From Austropuccinia psidii (taxonomy: Eukaryota > Basidiomycota > Pucciniomycetes > Pucciniales > Sphaerophragmiaceae): a DNA stretch of 64,000 nt. The position numbers were made by a program, and so were the translations under genes. Shown here in pieces: positions 56,837 through 64,000 of this stretch. The notes below the pieces were generated by a model. The model was not told where the DNA came from. It did not search any database and saw only the letters and a program-made list of their open reading frames with translations. Every line of letters begins with the position of its first letter. Position 1 is the stretch's first letter. The stretch lies in assembly GCA_023105745.1 (NCBI GenBank), contig JALGQZ010000014.1:9109888-9173887 (forward strand), in the 5' to 3' direction.

Positions 56837-57530
56837 TATTTTTGGTGGGAGGAGATGATTTGGTATAGTTATTGCACCATAGGTCTGTGCACTGTTTTAA
56901 CTGTAGGTGGAGAATGCTGTGTCTTGTGAGTATTCTATTTGTCCTTTATGAGATTTGATTTTCCTTAAATTAACTTAAATTCTGTTTTCAATTTATATTT
57001 ACTGGCTTATCAGGTTTCTGTGCTTGTATTTCCACAGATATGCTGTGTAATCTAAGTTTTTGATGGATTTTCTTTGCACAAATGAATTTATTTATTTTTT
57101 CTCTGTCTTGTGACTGTTTATTAATACAGTCTTAATTGATTACTTATCAAAGTGGCCTCAGTTCAATAACTTCATTTCTGTGTAATCCAAAGGTTGAGCA
57201 GACCTTGTGTAACTTGAGTGTTACACTATCTCTTTTATTGGTAGCTTTAACATTCTTTTTGCTAGAATTTCCTTTTCTTTTCTTTATTTCATTTTTATTC
57301 TATCAATCAAATAGATCATTCTTCTAGTATTTTCTATGGGATTATACATATTGGTTGATTTCAGTCCATATTATTTCTAAATTACAATATTATAATTGAT
57401 TAATTATTGTTTTTTTTCCTTGTTTATACAATTGATGGCCTCATAAATAAAATTTCACTTGAAAATGGGCCATTAAGGTATGGAATACCACACTGCACCT
57501 TCCCCATTGTTTGGTGGGCTCCACATGTCA
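56837..57530. other. AT-rich flank, no supported gene
   Basis: No frame with recognisable protein content; T-rich on the plus strand around 57200-57420. I see no element ends here. Confidence 0.5.
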
Positions 57531-57880
57531 CCTGAAAATGGTCAATGCCACTTGAAATTAGGTCCTCACATTTTTTTGCATTTGTGTGCATGTGTCATAC
57601 TCATGCACCTGCAAATGGCCAATACCAATTGACATTAGGCCCTCACATGATTTTGCCTTTGTGTGAATGTGTAACACATATGCACCTACATCTGCCGCAG
57701 AGGGCTCCCCATGTGTCAATCCTGCTCATGCCAAGCTGATTCATAGCTATACAAAATTATCCAGATGTATTCCCTGGCCTTGGTGTGCATGTCACACACA
57801 TATACCCACACCCAGAGAATTGTGTGGGTGGCCCTACCTGTGTCACACACAGTTTTTCAATCCCTCTCATGCCAAGCTTT
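57530..57880. repeat. Diverged short direct repeats related to 14.4 kb
   Basis: AAATGGYCAATRCCA…TTAGGYCCTCACAT occurs at about 57535 and 57612 (77 bp apart), each followed by a GTGTG…ATGTGT…GCACCT block. A further weak copy with CATGTCACACACATATACCCACA lies near 57788. The wording matches 14370-14530. Confidence 0.6.
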
Positions 57881-60800
57881 ATCATGGATGACCTGGAGAA
57901 GTCACACACCCCTCCTCTACATCAAGACTGGCTGAAGGACCTCTTTGATGCATGCATGTGGAAACATGTGGGTCTTGTATTTTTTTTACCAACCTTGGGA
58001 TGGTTGTGGGAGGATCAGGTGGTGAAGAATCTCAGTTGAAGGTACAGGGGAGCCAATATTTTGGATGTCATGGGATTTGGTGTAAGACAAGAGTGTGATG
58101 TGTGCTTTACATTGGCTTGATTTTCTCTTGACATGAGCTTGACTTTTATCTTGCTTGATGTGAAGTCAATGGCTGACAATTGATGCAACATTTTCCCAGG
58201 AATAATTCTTTGTAACTTGGAACTTAATCAATCAAGAATAACTGAATATATCTATTTTTGAAGGATATATTTCAAAATTTCTCTCCTTTTAAAAAATGTA
58301 AGTATTCTCCAATAATTATCATTTCTACAATTAAATTCAAATGCAAATAGCCCTCAATGCTACTGAAACTCATCTTGAATGTAAGATGAAGGGTTTTTTA
58401 TTTTTTGAACACTTTCAAAAAATCATTTTTGAAACAAAGATTATCAAAACTGGCTACTGGATATATTTAAAGATCTGAATACCCTTTGTAGTATAAAAGA
58501 CATTTTTTTCTGCAATATCCACTGCTATGGAGATTTTTTCACTTTAAAATGTCTTATATAAGAATTGATAAGATATGAAGATGTTAGAGAAAGACAAAAC
58601 TAAACCACAATTTGTCTTCATGGTAATAAATTCATTTTTGACCATAGATTTTGGTATACTCACTTGAGTTTTTAATTTCATTTTTCTCATTTTTTTGAAG
58701 GAGTATTCCTTTCTGGATAGCCCATTAAATAGGCATAATTATAGGAAAAATTGATGATGGATTTAGTATTTAATTGTTACTATATTGACCCCCAAAAATT
58801 GTAAGGGAAGGCTGTCAATTATTTTAATAACCTTTGATAATTCCAATATTATATTAAATTTAAGTTTCATTACACAAATTGAATCTTGTATTCAATCTTT
58901 TTCAGATTATTGAATTTGTAAAATTGAATTCATTTTCAATTCATTCCATGAAATTAGATTCAAAAATTTGATTGATATTACAATCCCAACCTCAAAAAAA
59001 AATAAAATTCAAATAATAGATTCTATTCCATATAAAAGGAATAATTATTTAAATTTGCATTGAGACCATCCTGAATTTACTCAAAAAAAACCAAAATAGA
59101 AACTTGTGTCATTCCAAATAGGTATAAAATGAGTTATGAATATCAAAAAAGAAAATACATCATTGAAAAAATACTTTGTCTTCAGAGTACATAAATTCTG
59201 AATTCCATGGAGTCAAAAGATCTAAGATCATGTAAATATTGCAATGGATAAAAATTCAAATCCATTTTAAACAATTCCTCTCATTTAAATACACATTAAA
59301 GAGGAAGATATTCCTTATATAGTATATAAATTAAACAATAATAGCTTGTCCAGAAAATGAAATATTACCCAGCATATTCTTTGTGGAGGACAGAAATATG
59401 TTTTCAAATAATTTCCAAATAAGTCTCATAATTAATCCATTTCTATTTCAGATATTTCAAAAGGCAGATAAATATTGAGTAAAGTATAGGTGAAACCTTC
59501 AGTGATAAAACTTAATGTTATTAAAAATGCAATTTATAAAATTTTCACATCAAATAAAATGTATTTTAGAGCTCATATTCCAATATTTCCTGCTTGTAAA
59601 GGGGAAACATTAAAGCATTGGGTTTATTATTTGTGACAAAAAGAATAATGTTACTCCAGATAAAAATAGGATTTATCTTTACGCATTTATCAGAGAAATA
59701 TATAAGGTGTAATTAAAAACTCACAGTTCAACCTACTGAAAGCTCAGATGAGCTTTTATCACATTTTTTAGTTAACATCTTTTGGGTGGTTATATCTTGG
59801 TATATCAATTCCATATTTTAGTAAAAAAGTTTTAAAATCCAACCTTAAATTCTGAAAAAAATCTCATGATAAAATGATATTTTCCATTTGAAATCCTTTT
59901 TATAATTGGGGCTTTAATATTTTATTTTGTTACAAATTCAAAAATACATATCCAAGGAATTGAGGGATATGAAATTGATTGATGATGTATGATTTTGTAT
60001 TCTCATGTAGGCTTCAAACTGATGTTTATGTTAATATCTTCGCCTAATTCCCTCTTTATTTATATTGAACATATCTAGGAATAAGATATGCTTCAATCTA
60101 AGAAAAAGCATAAGGAAATTCAAAAAAACATGATACACTGTAAATATTTATCTTAAATTTATCAAGTAATAAATAGATCAATTATTGATGATAATAAAGT
60201 CTCAAATATAAATAATACATATTATTATCTTGACATCCCATATTTCAGATCATATTCCAAATGATCTATAACCAAACCAAAATACCAAACAATCAATATT
60301 CCATTCATCTACACACAAAAGTATTATTTCTCATAATAATTTTGTTATTTGAAAATAATATGCAATTAGGGAGTTTTTTTCAAGTTGATAAAACTATCTT
60401 TTATCTTTGGAGTTCCGTTTGGGAGCATATTACATGCTTTAAGCAACTTCAGAGTGTAAAAATGAACTTAGAAGGTATAATTCCTCTTGAAAGGCTAAAT
60501 GAAGTGCTTTTTTGATGGAAATATGTAGTTGCGCATTTAGATGTATTCAATTTATGAATCATTAAGAGGTAGATCCATCGGAGAGAGAAGCAGAAGTGCC
60601 ATAATAATTCAGATAAAAAATCATTTCAAAATTTTGAACACATATAATACTTAGATGACCAAACCACCCTGCTTAATTTTTTTGTGGGTGTACCAGATGA
60701 TAAAACTCTGGTACAAGCCATCAGCTTCAAAAGAATGTAAGTCAAAGCTATCTCAGGAAGTTTCTAGTATATGAATAGCCGAAGGACATAAAAATGCAGA

Positions 60801-62962
60801 GATCTATGATATCTTTTATTTAATACACTTTCTTGGACCATATTCCAGGGAGTAAGGAATACTAAGTATTTTATTTCTCAGCAATTTTATAGTGAATGTT
60901 GGTTTTCTAACAATGAATCCAAAGTTTATTGTCATTTCAAATCCGAAAAAAGAGAATTAAATATGGAATATCTATAATTTGTAGTATTTATGTAATTTTT
61001 TTGTAATATGATAAATAATTTCCTAGCATTTGAATGTCCCAAAGAAGCTCTATTGCTTTTGTATTCATGAAGAACAAGTTTTCTATTGAAGTATTCAAGA
61101 TATTAATTTAAAATGGTGGTTTTACTGTCTGTGTTTGTAAGAGTACTTATATTGGTATTTGTGATAAATTCTTGACTTGAGTGTTGCAAAAGAAAAATTT
61201 CTTTATTTTTACATATTTTAAGAGATATTTTGTAGGTTCTGAAGGAGAGCTTAAAATGATCTAACAAAGACTTGAGGGGCTTTTCATAAAACTATATGGT
61301 GATTTCCACAATAATAATACTACCACCTTCAATATCATGTCATATTTTCCAGGAATATGGCCAAATATTCACAATGGTGTATATGGTCAGATGCTTTTTC
61401 AGTAATGATAGAATGAGCTTGGCTTATTTTTGTGGGAGCCTTTTAGGAGGTTTAAATTAAGAGTTGAAAAAGCTTAACTATTTAATATCTTATTCAATTG
61501 ATATTCAATCCGAATGAAAAACTCAATATGAAAGGAAATATCTTTCTATTCTTGTGTTTTAATTTTTATAGGAACTAGACCCTCATGACCTGGTGTGTTG
61601 TAAAGAAGCTTATTTTTAAGGAGGATTCTGTATTAATTTTGATTAAATGATTTGTTGATAAGACTTTGAATAATAATTTGTGAAGAAATTTTCAAATCTG
61701 AGATCACATTTTGATTCAGCATTCAAGTGTTTTCCTATACCCCTACAAATATAAGAATGATATTGCTATGGTTTGGTTAATAAATTTTTCTTTTTATCTC
61801 CAATATTTATTTTATGTACTTATTTGGAAATGTTTCTTTTTTCATAATGGTTATGGAATCTGATTATTACAGGTTATCTCATTTTTTATAGAATTTCACA
61901 TTATTCTGTGAGAAATCAATTTTTGATACACAACAGTGACTGAATTCTAAGGCTTGTTAAATAGAAACTATATAATATTGTTTCATATATTTTGAGTAAC
62001 TATAAAATGCTTTTTGACTTCATTTTTGAGCTTATTTTAGTCTTTTGAGAGTTAAAATCTGGGAAAAAGCTCCAAAATATTGAATATTCATTCTGAATAG
62101 TTTCATTTACTTTCAATATTTTTTTGGAATACAATAATATGAAACCATCCTCATTACTTCAAGCTTATTATTACCTCAATCAACATTTTTGAATATGGTA
62201 GAGAAGCGCTGATTAATTTTTAGATTGTGTTCTGCAGGAGTTGGCTTAATTCATACACATGTGTTATTCTATCTAAGCCATGAATATAATGAATTACAGC
62301 TTCTATAAAATGAAATATAAAATATCAATAATGAAAATCTTCCATCAATCAAAATCTGATGGAATTCAGAAAAAATAAAAATACAAATCAAACAAAACTA
62401 ACTCAAATATGTTGTTTTCCAAATTCCATACTTGAATAAAACATTTTTTATTACTCATATTTAATATCTCAAATCAAATTATTTAATAATGAGCTTATTT
62501 TGAAAATAAAACGATTATTATTGGTATCTTTCCTCTGAACATGAGTCTGAAAAAATGTTTTAGAAAATTATGATCATAAATAATGATCTTTTTTGAAATA
62601 TTTGATTTTCATTTGTGAATAATGAGATATTCATCATATAGAAAATTAAATAATCTTATAATCTTATAATTTACCTTTTATTCCAAAGAAAAGTGATATA
62701 TTAAGAGATTATATCCATCAAATATATACAATTTCACAAATTTATCAATTTAAAATTGGTATGGAACATGTTCAAAACCACTTCAAAGCCCTTCAAGAAA
62801 ACTTAAATAAGATATAGCCTTTAGATTCTTTGAAAATTATGTTTCTATACTATAAAATAGAATAAATACAATTTTTCTTTAAATTCTTGAAGCACTGAAT
62901 TTTTTAGTTTCAAAATAAATCCTTTAATAAAACCCATTAATTTTTTAAGTTTTTAATTATTT
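57881..62962. other. 5 kb of AT-rich DNA without a supported gene
   Basis: Stops are dense in all frames. The longest frame (60261-60515, 84 codons) has no recognised motif. No LTR ends, tandem arrays or RNA gene were recognised. It may be old, unrecognisable repeat or intergenic DNA. Confidence 0.45.
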
Positions 62963-64000
62963 CACTTGGGTATTTTGAGCTTACTTATGAGGAAAAATAT
63001 GATCAATTCATGCCCAGGTTTAGGTTCCACATTTTTTAAACTAAACAAATTTTTTTCAAGAAATTATTCCTAAAAATTCTGATTTCTCAGGTATAAAATC
63101 AGATCTTAATTACTTCCAAAATGTCAGGGTGAGTCTATATAGTAGCTATAAAATGTAAATACAAGCTAGTATTATGACTGTGACACGTCAAAAAACAAAT
63201 AAATTTAATTCTTCAGGTCCTACTGCTATGTGGTAACAGTGGTGATGAGTCTGTTGAGGACCTGGGTTGCAATACTCTAATATCTTTGACTGTAAAGAAG
63301 TACTACAATAATTATGCTCTAATTATACCTTTAATAATTCTAAGGACACTACTGATGGATAACAGTTTTGTCACGTAAGAATATGGGTAAATAGGATAAG
63401 ATATGATGGGTTTTCAAGGAAAAAACCCTTCTTTTTATATCTTTCAAGACTGTCAAGAGTTATTAACTCTTCACACGTCAGAGGAGTGAAATTTTTCACT
63501 CCAATGATCAATCTGTGGTTCTGGATCATCAATTTTGACGTCAATAGAGGCAGAATTGTGGTTTTGGAACCACAAATGCCACTTGGGTATTTTGAGCTGA
63601 CTTATGAGGAAAAATATGATCAATTCATGCCCAGGTTTAGGTTCCACATTTTTTGAACTAAACAAATTTGTTTCAAGAAATTATTCCTGAAAATTCTGAT
63701 TTCTCAGGTATAAAATCAGATCTTAATTACTTCCAAAATGTGAGGGTGAGTCTTTATAGTAGCTATAAAATGTAAATAAAAGCTAGTATTATGACTGTGA
63801 CATGTCAAAAACAAATAAATTTAATTCTTCAGGTCCTACTGCTACGTGGTAACAGTGGTTATGAGTCTGTTGAGGACCTGGGTTGCAATACTCTAATATC
63901 TTTGACTGTAAAGAAGTACTACAATAATTATGCTCTAATTATATGTTTAATAATGCTAAGGACACTACTGATGGGTAACAGTTTTGTCACGTAAGAATAT
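62963..64000. repeat. 617-bp tandem duplication, second copy cut by window end
   Basis: CACTTGGGTATTTTGAGC begins at 62963 and again at 63580. The following landmarks (TCATGCCCAGGTTTAGG, the LTR start, GGACCTGGGTTGC, TTTTGTCACGTAAGAATAT) repeat at the same 617-bp spacing to the window end. Few differences between copies, so it is recent relative to the elements. Confidence 0.93.
63122..63579. repeat. Start of a B-like LTR (family E), also at 63739
   Basis: TGTCAGGGTGAGTCTATA resembles the B (TGTCAGGCTGAGTCTATG) and D (TGTCAGGGTGACTCTAT) starts. It is followed by GACTGTGACACGT, a GACCTGGGTTGCA box, GTCACGTAAGAATAT and the TTGTGGTTTTGGAACCACAA hairpin (63556-63575), the same order as in B. It is cut at 63579 by the tandem duplication; the rest lies beyond the window. 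By analogy with B1 and D its pol would be on the minus strand, to the right. Confidence 0.75.

Noticed and set aside
60261..60515. 84-codon plus-strand frame in the right AT-rich region
   Set aside because: No recognised motif, low-complexity hydrophobic composition, and no supporting context.

Overview
The window is fungal nuclear DNA that is AT-rich and consists almost entirely of nested Ty3/gypsy LTR retrotransposons. The protein families (Gag with a CCHC knuckle, aspartic protease, RT with YIDD, RNase H, H2C2/DDE integrase, chromodomain-like tail) and their wording match my recollection of repeats from rust fungi (Pucciniales), most specifically the myrtle rust Austropuccinia psidii. The species call is inference; no search was run. 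No host housekeeping gene, tRNA, rRNA or CRISPR array was found.

Layout. (1) 1-10796: family A element A1 on the minus strand. Its 3' LTR runs off the left edge, its gag-pol is heavily mutated, and a family-A solo LTR (2005-3786, TSD ACTTT/ACTCT) sits inside its integrase. (2) 10797-14836: the only non-LTR stretch on the left. It holds a decayed Tnp2 (CACTA/EnSpm-like) transposase at about 10.9-13.2 kb and a short diverged repeat near 14.4 kb. (3) 14837-20205: element D, minus strand, TSD AATGG. It is gag-only with no pol, and a ~172-bp minisatellite replaces its leader and part of its 5' LTR. (4) 20984-56831: one family B element (B2, plus strand, TSD TACAA/TGCAA) stretched to 35.8 kb by insertions. 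These are a family C solo LTR in its 5' LTR (21626-23797), a second C solo LTR in its leader (34732-36864), a full-length minus-strand B element placed exactly against that LTR (B1, 25048-34726, TSD CTGTC), and a family A element in its gag (A2, 38689-50933, TSD ACATG). A2 itself carries an A solo LTR (47309-49142, TSD GTGGT). Removing the inserts leaves about 9.6 kb, close to the 9.68 kb of B1. (5) 56832-63121: AT-rich DNA without a supportable gene, with a short repeat related to the one at 14.4 kb. (6) 62963-64000: a 617-bp tandem duplication containing the start of another B-like LTR (E).

How the parts work. Each complete element carries one gag-pol unit read from its 5' LTR: PBS, leader, Gag, protease, RT-RNase H, integrase, chromodomain-like end, polypurine tract, 3' LTR. 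All copies here carry disabling changes. B1 is closest to intact: two in-frame stops and one ~22-nt deletion in pol. Reading B1 against B2 suggests that family B gag is spliced: a 550-nt leader intron whose removal creates the ATG, a 68-nt intron that joins the first two frames, and a third frame change in a region open in two frames. The best leads are this gag architecture, the gag-only element D, the resolvable nesting order, and the conserved palindromic TGACTCA sites in the LTRs.
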